Positions 45,556-58,226 are shown, counted from the first letter of the stretch. The stretch is DNA of 64,000 nucleotides from Pegoplata infirma (GCA_963921195.1 OY992538.1:2604001-2668000), one strand, 5' to 3'. Notes: generated from the sequence alone by a model not told the origin. Numbers and translations: made by a program.

Positions 45556-46155
45556 ATATACTGTTTTTCAGATTAAGTTTATTTTTAAGTTTAACTCACC
45601 AATCTTGTTCAATTAACCTAAGGTACAGAAAAGTAAACAAAAATCCACTGATTTTCAAATATACTTGTTAGTGTTGCCAGGTTTTGTTGTTTTTTTTTTT
45701 TAAAAAGAGCAATGATGGCAACTTGTTCTAATTGGAAATGCGATGTTCAGTATGGCAATACCACGTTTATTGACATTTGCTAAACTTTACCAACCCTGTC
45801 ACTGGTGACAGAGCTTCAACAAAAAAACAGAATGTTTAGTTAAAGTTGGATTTAATTTTATAAAGTACTAAAAAACTCAGCGTAAAGGATTTGAATGCAT
45901 ATGAGCATGTGTAAAACGACGCAAGCGAAAAATTTTTAGAAGAAATTTTAACAAAAAAAAAAATCTCGCGACAATTCCACAGGTTATCAGATCTCTTGAA
46001 AAGTGTCCAGTTCTTGCCACTACAGTCTTTTAAAAAAAGATCTAAAAAAAACTTAAAAAAATATAAGTGCTTTTGTGCGAGATCAAAGAAAAAATAATTA
46101 AAAATATTTTTTATAAAATAAGCAAACCATTAACCATTTTTTACAATTTTTGCAG
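45556..46155. other. Unassigned AT-rich DNA
   Basis: Nothing recognised except a small patch with 'gttgccaggtt' and 'ccaaccctgtcac' (45670-45810), which may be remnants of hAT-like ends. Confidence 0.3.
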
Positions 46156-46789
46156 TACACTCAAAAAAATAAAACTGTAAAGTTAGCAAAAAATGTAGTT
46201 AAATTTAACTTAAAAAACACCTGATTTTGAACCTACTAAATTTCTAGTTAATTTAACTAAAAAAATTTAGTTAACTTTTCGTAGAATGAATGTAGCAAAA
46301 AAAAAAACGTAACTTTAACTACAAATTCAGCTGAAAATTTCTTAATATTTTTATGTATGTATTAACAAAAACATTAGTTAAATTCAGCAAAACTTTTTGT
46401 AAAAAAATTTTAAGTTTGTTAGATATTGATTTTATACACTAACACTTCACTTATTTTTTTTATTTTTTTTTCACAGCATTAAGTTCAGCTCAAGTAGAAC
46501 TTATGAGATTTGCATAGGAGGCTACACAAGAAATTTCTAACATTTTTCACTCGACAAATATGTTACGAGAAATCAGCAAATTAATTAATAAAAATTCGTA
46601 AACACAGTTTTAAAGTCAACAAAAAAAATTAATTCAAAATTTGTTCAAAACTAGTATTTTCGTAAATTGAACTTAACTAAAAAAAGTAGTTAAAACGCTG
46701 ATTTTAACTAAAAATTTGCTAAAAAGCCAGTAAGCTCGAGTTAACAAAAAAAAATTTGTTAACTTTACAGTTTTATTTTTTTGAGTGTA
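46156..46789. mobile_element. 634-bp MITE with TACACTCAAAAAA ends, family M1 copy 2
   Basis: TACACTCAAAAAAATAAAAC at the left and the complement at the right. Interior nearly identical to 22692-23334, in the same orientation. A few small indels separate the copies. Confidence 0.78.
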
Positions 46790-46829
46790 GGTCAGTTTGA
46801 TAAAGATATTTTAAATAACACCGCTCAAC

Positions 46830-48185
46830 ACTCATTTTCCGGTTTGAATTCTGGTGATCAATTTTAGTAGACTTTGATCTCCTGATTCCAAATCTGTTCT
46901 CCAAGTTTTTCCACCACGTCCAGATTTTTAGTTATTCATGGTTGAAAATGCGAAAAATTACGATTTTTGCATTATTTGAAAGCCTGCACAGCAGCCATTC
47001 AGTGGAATACAAATCTGGTATAAAGCGCAAAAGTATAATTTGTCTATGGTCTCCAACATAGAAAACAATTTTTTTCTAATTATTGCGTTTGGTTGGGTTA
47101 CACTTGCGTTTTAAAATGATACTGTTAAAATTATCATTTTTGTATAAAAGGTAAAGAGGTGGCAATAATAGTATCTTTGGAAAGTGGCAACACCTAACAT
47201 TTGTGTCTACAAAATATAGACCATGTTCTGGCAAGGTTGATGAAGGAGAGGAGGACGAATGATGATTACTAAAAAATTGAGTTTATTCACCATAATACAA
47301 TTTTACCTTCTTATGTACGAAAAAACAACAGCAACAACCACACAAGAATTGAAAAACCATGATTTAGTTGATACTTGCTTAACAGCCAACTTAGCGTATC
47401 GGTCTAGAGTGATCGTACCTAAGAGGCAGTTAATAGCAAAAACATTACAGATCATGGGGTCAATCCTTGGCGGCTGCGATCTGTTAATAATTTTCACATA
47501 TAGAATATAATTAACTATTAACTGAATAAATTTGACATTAAAAGTTTTTCTGATGATTATAATAACTGGATTATATGAAACTAGTAAAAAACGAACCAGG
47601 ATGTCTTAAATTTTTAGAAAAATTAATTTTTCTTTCACACCTTTCTCAATTCAAACCATATATAAGGTAGATACCTTAAATATTAAACAATATTTTACGA
47701 ATTCAAGTTTTCTGTGTTATTTTTCGTATAAACCGGAAGATATCTTTAATGGGTTTAAAAGTCTATAAGAAAAAATGAACTTTTGCCTAAATTTTGAGCT
47801 CATCACAATAAAGATTGATCATCTGGTTTTTGTTTTAGAGCCTTTTAAATAAAAATGGTGCTTTTTCTAATTTTTTTCACAATGTTTTTTTAAAATACAT
47901 GTTTGGCCAATAATAGTGCAACAACTTCAAATTTTTTTGATCATATATTTGAGATCATAGTTTTATTATACTCTAACGCTTAATACAAGATTTTTATTCA
48001 ACCCAGAGCTGCTGTGCAGGCTTTCAAAAAAGGCAAAAATCGCGTTTTTTTCGCATTTTTAACCGCGAATAATTAAAATTCTAGACGTGATGGAAAAATT
48101 TGGAGCACAGATTTGGAATCAGCGAGTCAAAATCTTTAAAAATTTAATATGAAACTTCAAACCGGAGCCAAAAAACTTTAGATAT
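46830..48185. repeat. Inverted-repeat region FBd (arms ~230 bp, spacer ~0.9 kb)
   Basis: 46838-47065 is the complement of 47945-48178. Landmarks: 'ctgattccaaatctg', 'cctgcacagcagcc' and their complements 'ggagcacagatttgg', 'gctgctgtgcagg'. The same segment recurs at 3045-3190. A short ORF in the spacer (47259-47510) has no domain and is not supported. Confidence 0.6.
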
Positions 48186-48716
48186 ATATTTATAACAATA
48201 TTTAAAATATGCCAAAATGTTAACTTTTGTCCTAAATAAAAATCGGGTTTATGTTGTTTAATTTTCCTAAAACATTTAGGACTAGATTATCTACAAAATT
48301 TATGATTACAAAAAAAATGCATTTTTCTTGTGTTTTTTGTTAATTTTGTTGTGTTTGTTTACATTAGTTAGAGTTTTTAAAGCACTTTGCTAGTAGTTGG
48401 TAGCGACTTTTTTCCCTAAGTAAACTTTTATTATCAGTTTTTTATTACTTTCTTACACAAACAGAAAATAAACTTTAATAAATATTAACATTACAATTTG
48501 TAATATATGTATTAATGATTACACTTAAAAAAAAAACATCTAAATTTTAGAGGGAAAGAAAAACTTTGTAAAATTTTTGATATACCCCGAATACAACGGT
48601 CCACAGTGTCTATTTCTTCTGACGCGAAATGTTTTGCATAAAAAAAATAAGCAACAACATTCTTGAATCGATGTTGTTTGTTTGAAATTTTCACGAAACT
48701 TTCACTTTAAAAGTTT
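48186..48716. other. Unassigned AT-rich DNA
   Basis: No repeat or gene recognised. Confidence 0.3.
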
Positions 48717-51380
48717 CCCAGCCAAACTTTGGTAATGGGTGGTGATTATATATGGGGCATTCCATGCCAAATCACTCACTTTTAGACCCGACCCCTTTCG
48801 ATTTATTTTATTTTTGGATATGTTTTAGTATTTATTAAATGCAACTCGGAGACCAATTTTCAGCCTTTTATTTCAAGATGGTGTTGAGTAATCAATTTTT
48901 CAAAATGGCGATTTTCTCAAAAAAATTAAAAAATTGAAATTTTTAATTAATTTTCACCACTAAAAAATATAGATATTTTAAAAAAAGTTGGACAATGTTT
49001 TGTTGGTATTTAAATGTAGTTTTAGAAAAAAAATATGAAAAAATTATTCGAAGTAATTATCACTTTTTTTGACGTTTAAAAATTAAAATCGATTTTTTGA
49101 AAAAGTCCGAAACCTTCGATTTTTTTGTAAAAAACTATAAAAATTCTACTCTTAATTACGCAACTTTTAAGCTATAATTCGAGATGTGATCACAATTCCT
49201 TCTATTTTTTTTTTAATTTTCAAAATTGCACCTTTAATTTTTTGGCTCTGATTTATTTTATATGGTGTTCCAAAAAAAATAAATTGGTAGATATTGACCC
49301 TAACTTACCCTAGATATATTCATTTCGAGGTAAAAATACGTCTCACAATAATTTAGGACGATCGGACATGGGTAAGGCGTTTAGCATGGTCCTTGAAGTT
49401 TACAAAACGGATTACAAAGAAAAATATGATTTTTTTTCTGTTTTCGCATTTTTTTTGGTATTTTAAGTTAAGTTTTATTCAAGTGATTACAGAATTATGA
49501 TGTGGAGTAAAATGCCTTTCTAATTAGGTACTAAAAACTAAAATCGGTTGAAAATCAGCCAAGTTATTACAACTTCCCCAGGCATCTAGCGTGTGTCATA
49601 CCACTTGATTAAAGAATACGAGTCCCTTTTTTAAATTTATTGAAATTTTCTACTGTAATAACATTTTTTCATTATTAATGTTTAAGTGTAATATTTTTTT
49701 AATTTTTCCAAATTTTAAAACAAAAAAAAAATTTTTTTTTTTAAATCGAGATTTCAAAAGGGTGTTGAAAATGCAGGCATTTTTAGCATTAATTTAAAAC
49801 ATGTTAGAAAAACACAATATGAAAAATACTTGTTATCTAAATACATTTGAACTTGAAGAATAAAAAAATGTTATTACAGCAGAGAATTTCAATGAATTAC
49901 AAAAATCGTTTTGTATTGCTTAATCAAGTGGTCTGCCATACGTTAGATGCCTGGGGAAGTTGTAATAACTTGGCTGATTTTCAACCGATTTTAGTTTTTA
50001 GTACCTTATTAGAAGGGCATTTTACTTCACACCATAATTCTGTAATCACTTGAATTAAAACTTAACTTAAAATACCAAAAAAATTTCGAAAACAGAAAAA
50101 AAATCATATTTTTCCTTGTAATCCGTTTTTTAAACTTCAAGGACCATGCAAAACGCCTTACCCATTTCCGATCGTCCTAAATTTTTGTAAGAGTATTTTT
50201 ACCTCGAAATGAATATATCTAGGGTAAGTTAGGGTCAATATCTACCAATTTATTTTTTTTGGAACACCATATAAAATAAATCAGAGCCAAAAAATTAAAG
50301 GTGCAATTTTAAAAATTAAAAAAAAAATAGAAAGAATTGTGATCACATCTCGAATTATGGCTTAAAAGTTGCGTAATTAAGAGTAGAATTTTTATAGTTT
50401 TTTACAAAAAAATCGAAGGTTTCGGACTTTTTCAAAAAATCGATTTTAATTTTTAAACGTAAAAAAAAAAGTGATAATTACTTCGAATAATTTTTTCATA
50501 TTTTTTTTCTAAAACTACATTTTAATACCAACAAAACGTTGTCCAACTTTTTTTAAAATATCTATATTTTTTAATGGTCAAAATTAATTAAAAATTTCAA
50601 TTTTTTAATTTTTTTGAGAAAATCGCCATTTTGAAAAATTGATTACTCAACACCATCTTGAAATAAAAGGCTGAAAATTGGTCTCCGAGTTGCATTTAAT
50701 AAATACTAAAACATATCCAAAAATAAAATAAATCGAAAGGGGTCGGGTCTAAAAGTGAGTGATTTGGCATGGAATGCCCCATACATTACCATTTCTTATA
50801 TGTAGTATTATTTTAGGATGTCTTAACAAACATTTGTTCAACAACATATTATTTCAAGGTGAAAAATAATGTTTTTCTAATAACTTGTTACGTATTTCAT
50901 GATTATTGCAAAAAATTTATTTCAAATTTATTATTTTTAAACATCAAATCATGAGTGACTTATATTTGGTTACATTATGTATTATTTCAAAATTTGAAAT
51001 AATGCATTATTTGTAATTGAATACATAATGCATTATAATAACATAAAAAATAAATATTTTATAAAAAAATGCATTAGTTTAAACTAGAGATGGGCTCACG
51101 ACAGGAATTTTTGAATCACGGACACTCACTAACGAGCATATTTTTTCTACTCACTTACAATCACGTTAGCAAATTTAATACATTGTTACTTTTTCACTAC
51201 TCGTAACGCATACCTTCACTACTCGTAACGCATACCTTCGGGTATGCTATATTATATACCTTACTCGTATGCATTACTTTGAGTCTCATTCCATGTCAAA
51301 ATCATCAATGCAGCATGATATAAAATAAGCTATCATATACCTTATTTCATACCTTATTTGGTAATCAAAGTTTTGCTGGG
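48717..51380. mobile_element. CCCAGC-ended element, split by foldback FBb
   Basis: Ends CCCAGCCAAACTTTGGTAAT and ATCAAAGTTTTGCTGGG. The uninterrupted sister copy is at 59299-60046. Without the foldback the element is ~640 bp. The interior holds 'gagatgggctcacgacagg' and repeated 'ACTCGTAACGCATACCTTC'. No ORF. Confidence 0.72.
48754..50780. mobile_element. Complete 2.0-kb palindromic foldback, family FBb
   Basis: Ends GGGGCATTCCATGCCAAATC and complement. Arms ~860 bp (48754-49615 with 49918-50780) match closely, for example 'tccccaggcatct' and 'agatgcctgggga'. The ~300-bp spacer 49616-49917 is mostly unpaired. Inserted at TATAT inside the CCCAGC element. The window's first 184 bp are a second copy's end. 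The 49847-50053 ORF is arm sequence and not a gene. Confidence 0.85.
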
Positions 51381-51456
51381 TTAGTTGTGATTATTTTAGA
51401 ATTAATATAGATTTTGTTTATAAAAACTTTTCTGGGGATAATCTGAAATTTATGTT

Positions 51457-51692
51457 TACACCAAAAAAAAAAAACGTGGGTATTCAATACTAAAAATTTA
51501 ACTAAATTTAAGTCCAAAAGGACCTAGTGCAGAAATTGGTAACCAATACTAAAATTTTTTACTAATATTATTCAAAACCAGTAAAAATTACTAATTTTAG
51601 TACTTTAAAGATACTAAAATTAGTAAATAATTAGTAGATTTTAGTACAAAATCACTTACTAAACTTTTTACTGTAGAATTATTTTGAGTGTA
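51457..51692. mobile_element. 236-bp MITE with TACACYC ends, family M3 copy 1
   Basis: TACACCAAAAAAAA left and GTAGAATTATTTTGAGTGTA right. The interior has TTAGTA motifs and 'aaaaggacctagtgcagaaa'. It is the inverse of 56050-56273. Confidence 0.72.
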
Positions 51693-51699
51693 CAATCCT

Positions 51700-51880
51700 A
51701 AACAAGTTTTGAACTATCGGTTGGCTATCCCATAATTTCATAATTGAGACATTCAAGCAATGTCTATCTGTAGAAACCTCGAATATGTGTTATGTTACTG
51801 GAAAGGTTTAAGTTCATAAATGGGCGAAGTTGGACCAAGAGGAAAAATCCGACTTGGAAAAACTTAAACAAACACAGAAA
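51700..51880 (+). mobile_element. Helentron remnant
   Basis: Decayed core ('attgagacattcaagcaatg', 'ctatctgtag') and body ('gttcataaatgggcgaagttggacc'), no ends. Confidence 0.45.
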
Positions 51881-52439
51881 ATACTTTTTTTTTGTTTAAG
51901 TTTTTAATATACATTTGAGTACATATATTTTTTCAACAAATAAAATATTTGAATACCATACGAACTGCATCGAACTGCACTAGAAAATAATTAAAAATAA
52001 TGACAAAACTCTTTTATTTAGGAATTTATTCAACAAATGTGAGGTGTTTGGCTTAAGACCAAAATAAAATGAAAGTGGACTAAAACCCCTAAAGATATTT
52101 AGGTCACACACTTAATTTTTTTTATGTCCACTAAAGCTCTTTCAAAGGCGTTGATTAGGTAAAATAAATGATGTAAATACACTTTTGAACTAACATTAAG
52201 TGATCTACTTATATGTATTCAGTGAAATTTTTTGGTGCTTCTTTTCTTAGAACATATTAAACCTCTATCGCTCTTTTTAAGGTGTAATTTTACACCATTT
52301 TTCAAAAACTGTCCTAGAAGCTAAAGGGTTAAAATGTAGTGTCCGACCGAACTGTTCGACCAAAAAACGCCATTTTGATCAGCATTTGGTATTTGGAAGT
52401 ACTTTTAATTAATTTTTTTGATAATTATAATTGTTAGGG

Positions 52440-52590
52440 CGATGTATGACAATTCTGTTTGACAAGTTTAAGAACAAATACGAAGAATTGAAATATCGGT
52501 CGAGGGCCCCATTATGTTTGTATATTATTGATCCTTTAAGGTTTCTAAGACATGCTAGTGATATCCATCCATTTGTTTGGCTGTGTTTGT
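52440..52590 (+). mobile_element. Helentron core remnant
   Basis: 'gaaatatcggtcgagggcccc', 'gatcctttaaggtttctaag' and 'gctagtgatatccatcc' follow the conserved core. The sequence then passes into GATGAAAAAAA-type repeats. Confidence 0.45.
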
Positions 52591-52925
52591 TGATAAAAAA
52601 AATTTTTGATAAAAGAAGTTTTTGATGAAAAAAGTTTTTAATGAAAAAAGTTTTAATGAAAAAAAGTTTTAAATGAAAAAAGATTATCGATAAAAAGACA
52701 TTTGATGAAAAACAAATGTTGTAGGAAAATTTTTAATAAAAAAAAGTGATTGAACAATAAACATATTTGTGAAAACATAATGATGAAAAAAAAATATTGA
52801 TGAAAAAAAAATTGACGAAAAAAAAAAATATTGAAGAAAAAAATATTGATGAGAAAAAATTATTGATGATAAAAAAATATTGATGGGAAAAAAATGTTTA
52901 TGAAAAAGATGGGCAAAAAAATATG

Positions 52926-53413
52926 TACACTCTAATCAAAATTTGTTGAAATTTACCCAATTTATAGTAGGAAACTGGACTCCTACTATAAATTGGGTAA
53001 TTTTACTCTGAATGTGTAAATTGATTAAATTGACCACATGTCAAAAAGAGGTGAATAAAATATAACAAAAAACAAAAAAAAAAAAAAAAAACATGCGGCG
53101 CCAGCAAGCATCGAACTCGCCACCTTCTGATTTGAAAGTACACTTCTTAACCACTACGCTACGGAAGCTTATACTTTTATTTGGCGTGTTAGTTATTTAA
53201 CATGTGTGTATGTATGTATGTTGTTCGACAATTTTATTTACGCATTTGTGTGTGAAATATTTGAATTAACGGATAATATTTTTAATTTGCTGTGTTTAAT
53301 TGGTTTGAATTTATTATACGCATTTAGTGTTTATATTAACACATAATGCGTGCTATTCAACAAAAATTTACCCAATTTATAATAGTAAGTTTACATGCGT
53401 TTTTTAGAGTGTA
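52926..53413. mobile_element. 488-bp MITE with TACACTC ends and a tRNA-like insert, family M4
   Basis: Ends TACACTCTAATC and TTTTTTAGAGTGTA. The TTACCCAATTTATA motif occurs near both ends. The left end holds a perfect 20-bp stem (52953-52972 with 52981-53000, loop AACTGGAC). A tRNA-like segment lies in the middle on the minus strand. No ORF. Confidence 0.65.
53094..53168 (-). ncRNA. tRNA-like sequence (pol III type), not a functional tRNA gene
   Basis: On the minus strand: A-box-like TAGCGTAGTGG, a T-arm that pairs (GCGAG, loop TTCGATG, CTTGC) containing the B-box core GTTCGA, and a T-run after GGCGCCGCATG that could end pol III transcription. Against a real tRNA: the ends GCTTCCG and TGGCGCC do not pair, and the anticodon loop (AAATCA between CTTTC and GAAGG) has six bases. 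Best read as a tRNA-derived module or pseudogene captured in the MITE. No amino acid can be assigned. Confidence 0.55.
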
Positions 53414-53695
53414 TGAAACAAACTTTTTATTGACGAAAAAAAATTGTTTTGGATGAAAAAATAATATTGATAAAAAAATATTGAATTATGTCACATTTTA
53501 TTCATCATCTGGTGAATATTTTTTTATTCACCACGAGGTGAATTATTATCCAAGTTACGAACCCAAGTTACTAAAATTTTTGGTTTTAGAAATGAAAACA
53601 GTAATTCTTATTTTACTTTTTTGTGAATCGTTAGCTTTAAACTGAGGTGGCCTCCTGCAACATTTTTAAAATTAGACACAGCCTAAAAATATTGT

Positions 53696-54515
53696 GATGA
53701 TAAAAGGGCAAAAATTACCATTGAAATGGGAGATAGATTAATAAAAACATTCTACAACCCCTACTGAAACCAGAAGCTAAAAATATTTGTAGAACATTTT
53801 AACCCTTTAAATGCACGTTTTAGTTAACTTCGATGACATTTTTCTCTTAACGACCGGCAGCAGATGAGTGATATTGAGCAAACCTGTGATGGAATTTCAA
53901 TAAATTTTAATTTGTGGCTGAGCAAATCACGGCACAGAGGGTTGAAATGTACCAAAAGTGAGGATTAATTCAAAAGCTGAACTTTATCCTACACATTCGT
54001 GTGTGGTACTGGGTGAAAGGTAATTAAATTCTACATCACTATTTGTGAAAAACTTTTGTTTTGAGTAAATTACTCTATCGACTGTGAGCTGTCAAAGTCA
54101 AATAATTTTTCAAAATTGTTCGTGCCGTGCCTAAAACTGAAAATTGAGATATTTTGGGTGCTGATAATTCCTATTAAGCGTTCTAAAAGTAATTTTATTA
54201 AAATGGAACCATCAACTTCAGGTATTTGGCTACATAATTGCATTAATGTTTTTTAGATAAATGTTTTGCAAATATTTTTAATATTTTTTTAAAAAGTGCT
54301 CCATATTTGGGGTATTTTCGATATATAAACAGAGTTTCAACAAATTTCTTGTTGCGATCCAGCAAATTTTATTAAGTGATATTTTAATATAGTATTTTAG
54401 CTTATATATTCCATACCAAACTTTTGCAGAGGCACCGCGTTTTTTTACTTATTAAAATTTTTGTGAAAGAACTTCAGTTGCTAAAAAAAAAGCTGAAAAA
54501 CATATGAGCAAGGGC
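53696..54515. other. Unassigned DNA
   Basis: No gene or repeat with defined ends. A short 'gttcgtgccgtgcc' patch (54119) resembles the CGTGCCGTG part of the MITE ends at 31130-31526. Confidence 0.3.
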
Positions 54516-54518
54516 ATT

Positions 54519-55485
54519 ATGGGAGACCCCTTAGTTAGAGGAGATACGGGGTGCGTACGTTGAAAAAAAGTTGGGGATGAAAAAATAATGATAGTTGATC
54601 TCACATTTCACCCTCTAGGAGCCAGCATGGAGCGGCAGCAACTGATTTCATTAAAAAAAAAAAATGGGTATGGGGACCACCTTAAGGGTTAGATATACAG
54701 GGTAGGTATATTCTAAGAAAATGTTTGGGTTAAAAAAATATTGGGGGTCGGTCACATATTCGACATCTCTAGGGGCACCCTTGGGGCAGTTAGAGCTGTA
54801 TGAGCAGATTTTATAAAAATGGCATTTTGTATGGGAGCCCCATTATCGAGTGGAGATACGATATAAGTATGTTCCAAAAAAATGTTGGGGGATAAAAATT
54901 AATGGGGGTCGGTCTTAGTGGATACCACTCTAAGACGCACCATGGGAGTGGTAGGAGCTAATTTCATAAAACAAATTTATAAAAAATAAAAATAAATTTG
55001 GTGGGGACCACCTTAAGGGTTAATGATAAAGGGTAGGTATATTCTAAGAAAATGTTGGGGTTAAAAAAATATTGGGGGTCGGTCACACATTTGCATTTCT
55101 AGGGGTACCCTTGGATCAGTTAGAGCTCTAGGAGCAGATTTTATAAAAATGGCATTTTATATGGGAGCCCCATTATCGAGTGGAGATACGGTATAAGTAT
55201 GTTCCAAAAAATGTTGGGGGGTAAAAATTAATGGGGGTCGGTCTTATTGACTAATACTCTAAGACGTACCCTGGGAGCGGTAGGAGCTGATTTCATAAAA
55301 TAAATTAAAAAAAAAAATAAAAAACAATTGTATGGGGACCACCTTAAGGGTTAAAGATAGAGGGTAGGTATATTCTAAGAAAATGTTGGGATTGAAAATA
55401 TATTTGGGGTCGGTCACACATTTGACATCTCTTGGGGCATTATTGGAGCAGATAGAGCGGTAGGAGCCAATTTTTATAAAAAGGT
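54519..55485 (+). repeat. Tandem array of a ~165-bp monomer in 330-331-bp dimers, related to foldback arms
   Basis: The landmark TGGGGACCACCTTAAGGGTT starts at 54671, 55002 and 55333 (331 bp apart each time). ATGGGAGCCCC starts at 54831 and 55161 (330 bp). Each dimer has two half-units sharing GGGAGCCCC/GGGGACCACC, TGTTGGGG and GGGGGTCGGTC landmarks. The same monomer makes up the inner arms of FBa and FBb. Confidence 0.85.
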
Positions 55486-56049
55486 TATATCTTCCTTTTT
55501 AATAAAAAAATATTTTCTTTAATTTTTTTTTTCTGTAAAACATTTTTTTTACTAAATAATGTATAGTTAGTCTAAAAAAATATAAATATTTATAATAAAG
55601 GGCTTTTCTGAATTAATCCCCAGTTTACATATGTTTCAACCCACTGTGCACGGGTTTCAATTGTCAAATTGTAATAAAAAAAGCCGTGCCGTGATTGTTC
55701 TGTTATTTCTCTTCTAACTATTTTTGAAAATTTCAACTTATATTTATTTTGAGTGCACTGAAAACTACTATGTACGTTAACGTCGTAATTAATAAAACTT
55801 AACAAACAAAACTTTACGATAAAACATAAACATGTACAAAAACAATATACTTGTACCTATTTACCCTACCTACCGAATAACATTTTATTTTAGAAAAAGT
55901 TTTTGATTTTGTTTTTGAAATGGTTAAGTTGCCACTGCTAAAAATATGACTGTTCCACACTGCTACTAACTAACTGATTGTAAGTGCAATTGCTATAACT
56001 TTATGTTACATTTGAGAAACAAAAAAATACATAAAACATAAATAACTTG
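55486..56049. other. Unassigned DNA
   Basis: 'aaagccgtgccgtgattgttctg' (55678-55700) resembles the end of the MITE at 31130-31526. No complete element was found. The 71-codon ORF on the minus strand has no domain. Confidence 0.3.
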
Positions 56050-56273
56050 TACACTCAAAATAATTCTACAGTAAAAGGTTTAGTAAGTGATTTTGTACAA
56101 AAATCTACTAATTGTTTACTAATTTTAGTATCTTCAAAGTACTAAAATTAGTAATTTTCAATAAATTTAGTAAAAAACTTTAGTATTGGTTACCAATTTC
56201 TGCACTAGGTCCTTTTGAACTAAAATTTAGTTAAATTTTTAGTATTAAATACCCACGTTTTTTTTTGGGTGTA
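56050..56273. mobile_element. 224-bp MITE with TACACYC ends, family M3 copy 2
   Basis: TACACTCAAAATAATTCTAC left, TTTTTTTTTGGGTGTA right. Reverse complement of 51457-51692 with small differences. Confidence 0.75.
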
Positions 56274-56790
56274 TAAATGTAGGTACAAAGTGTGCATTTA
56301 TGTATGTAAAAGAGAAGTACATATTTGTGTGTGTGTGAAATGTAAAAATGTTCTCAAAATAAAAACAAAAATCTAAATTAGTTAAAACACCTTAATTCAA
56401 CCGACCTTAAAAACAAAAATATGTGCCAAATTTTTGAGTCTTTGTACTATTCGAGATATAAGGTCTTGAAAATAAGGAAAATCTTAAAAATTTGCCACAA
56501 TTGTTCTGAATTTGTCACAATTCTTTTTGTCTCAAAAAGTGTCTTCGATGCAGGTCTCATTAATGTTTTAAATAGTAGATAATAGGGTATTCAATTAATC
56601 GGGGTTTTGGTTTAATCGATTAATCGAGCAAATAATTAATCGAGGTTGAGGTTTAATCGGGTAAATTGGAATTATTAGTAAGTTGGTAAATTGGAATTAT
56701 TTGTTAAATTAAATGATAATTTTTATTTTATATTTTTATAACAATTATATTTCTTCTATTTATTGAAAATTTTAAAAAATTTATAAAATG

Positions 56791-56967
56791 TAGTTCGAGG
56801 CCCAAAAATATTTCTATTTATGATATTGTTATAATAGAGTATTTTTAAGTTATATAACTGAGTTATATAACATACTATGAGATGAGTAACTTTTTTAAAG
56901 CAAAAAAATTAAAAAATACTCTATTATGACAATATCATAAATAGAAATATTTTTGGGCCTCGAACTA
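56791..56967. mobile_element. 177-bp palindromic MITE
   Basis: Ends TAGTTCGAGGCCCAAAAATA and complement. The arms pair for ~58 bp around a loop near 56850-56910. The target duplication is not clear. Confidence 0.7.
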
Positions 56968-57639
56968 GAATAAAACTCTAATCGAATATATATAAATTTA
57001 TAAAGGCCGAATAAATACATTTTATTTTTATGTACCTTTTGGTACTAAAAGTAAAAAAACAACATTTAATTTATAAAATGTTTTTGAAATGTTTTAAATA
57101 AATTTCAAATTTGAAATAAAAACAAAATAAACATTTTATTAAAAATAAATAAATAAATAAATAAATTTAAGTATAAAGTGCCGCAGCATCACGAATAACA
57201 TAAATTTTTAATTTTAATTGAAAAAAAAACACTATTTTATGAAATCTATATTCCGATATGCAGATTATTTAGATGTCCTGTTTAGTGCATAAATAGACGA
57301 TGATGAAGAAACAACAGCAATATTTTAAAATCGGTGTTTAATATATGTAAATTATATTTTTTATAAACCCAGATGATGAAACTCAATGAGTTTCTAATAT
57401 CGGCAAACAATAAATACAATTATTTCATGGCCTCGAGCTCAAACAACGCATTTATGAATAAAAGGTCGAATAAAACAACTTTAATTAGTCCTCCAAAATG
57501 TTTTTTTTTTTTACTTTTTTCAAAGAAGCAACACTCAGGCAATGCTGGCGAATTATTTTTGAAGCTGTCTTTATAGCTATTACTTTACGAAGGAGGGTGC
57601 TGCGATAGATATTAGTTATAAATAGAAACTAATAAATAC
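56968..57639. other. Unassigned AT-rich DNA
   Basis: Contains an (AAAT)n run at 57145-57167. The 67-codon ORF at 57373 is unsupported. Confidence 0.3.
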
Positions 57640-58086
57640 CTGAAAAAATGGGGGTCAGTGGGGGACGTTGAGAGCACCTTCCCATCCCGATAAATATAAC
57701 AAATGTTTCATTTATTTAACAAAAATACAAAAAAAAATATGTAAAAAAAGTGTATTTTTTCAGAGGTTGGTTCAGTTCTCTAAGGGGGAACTTTTTCCCC
57801 CTTGGTCCGATTTTGCCCATTTCCGAACTTAACCTGCCTAGGAATATAGGACATATTCGTGCCAAACTTCAAAAGCCTAGCTCTTTTATTTTGGACTGTA
57901 TCGTGTCCTCTACAGACGGACGGACAGACGGAAGGACGGACAGACGGACATCGCTAGAATGTCTTAGAACCGATCACTGATCAATAATATATATACTTTA
58001 TGGGGTCCTAGGCCGATATTTCGATGCGTTACACACGGAATGACAAAGTGAGTATACCCCCGTACTGTGGTTGGAGGGTATAAAAA
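57640..58086 (-). mobile_element. Helentron, 3' truncated
   Basis: Minus orientation: 5' end TATACCCTCCAACCAC (58083), core, (GTCC)n at 57913-57950, 'aacctgccta'/'ttcccccttggtcc' body. The last part (57650-57690) aligns with 23385-23430 of a complete copy. The TGGAGGGTAT and hairpin end are lost. Confidence 0.72.
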
Positions 58087-58226
58087 CGTATAGATTAGCG
58101 AACACTAAATTTGGTATTATTTCATAGACAATTTTGGTTTAATAAAAATTGGTATGAATTATTAAATTTTATCGATTTTTTTTTGTGCAAAGCGGGTTAA
58201 AAACAAAAAAATCGAAATGATGTTAA

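Larger units (their letters stand above)
52575..53695 (-). repeat. T-rich composite repeat, partial inverted copy 3, with a nested MITE
   Basis: GATGAAAAAATATT-like tract (52575-52920), then after the MITE: GGTGAAT/ATTCACC hairpin text at 53500-53545, 'agttacgaacccaagttac', and 'gacacagcctaaaaatatt' at 53675. This is the complement of the left half of 33201-36137. Confidence 0.55.

Noticed and set aside
47259..47510. 83-codon ORF starting MMITKKLSLF, looking like a signal peptide
   Set aside because: Lies in the spacer of an inverted repeat, overlaps a minus-strand ORF of similar length, and has no recognisable domain.
53094..53168. Functional tRNA gene
   Set aside because: The acceptor strands do not pair and the anticodon loop has six bases.
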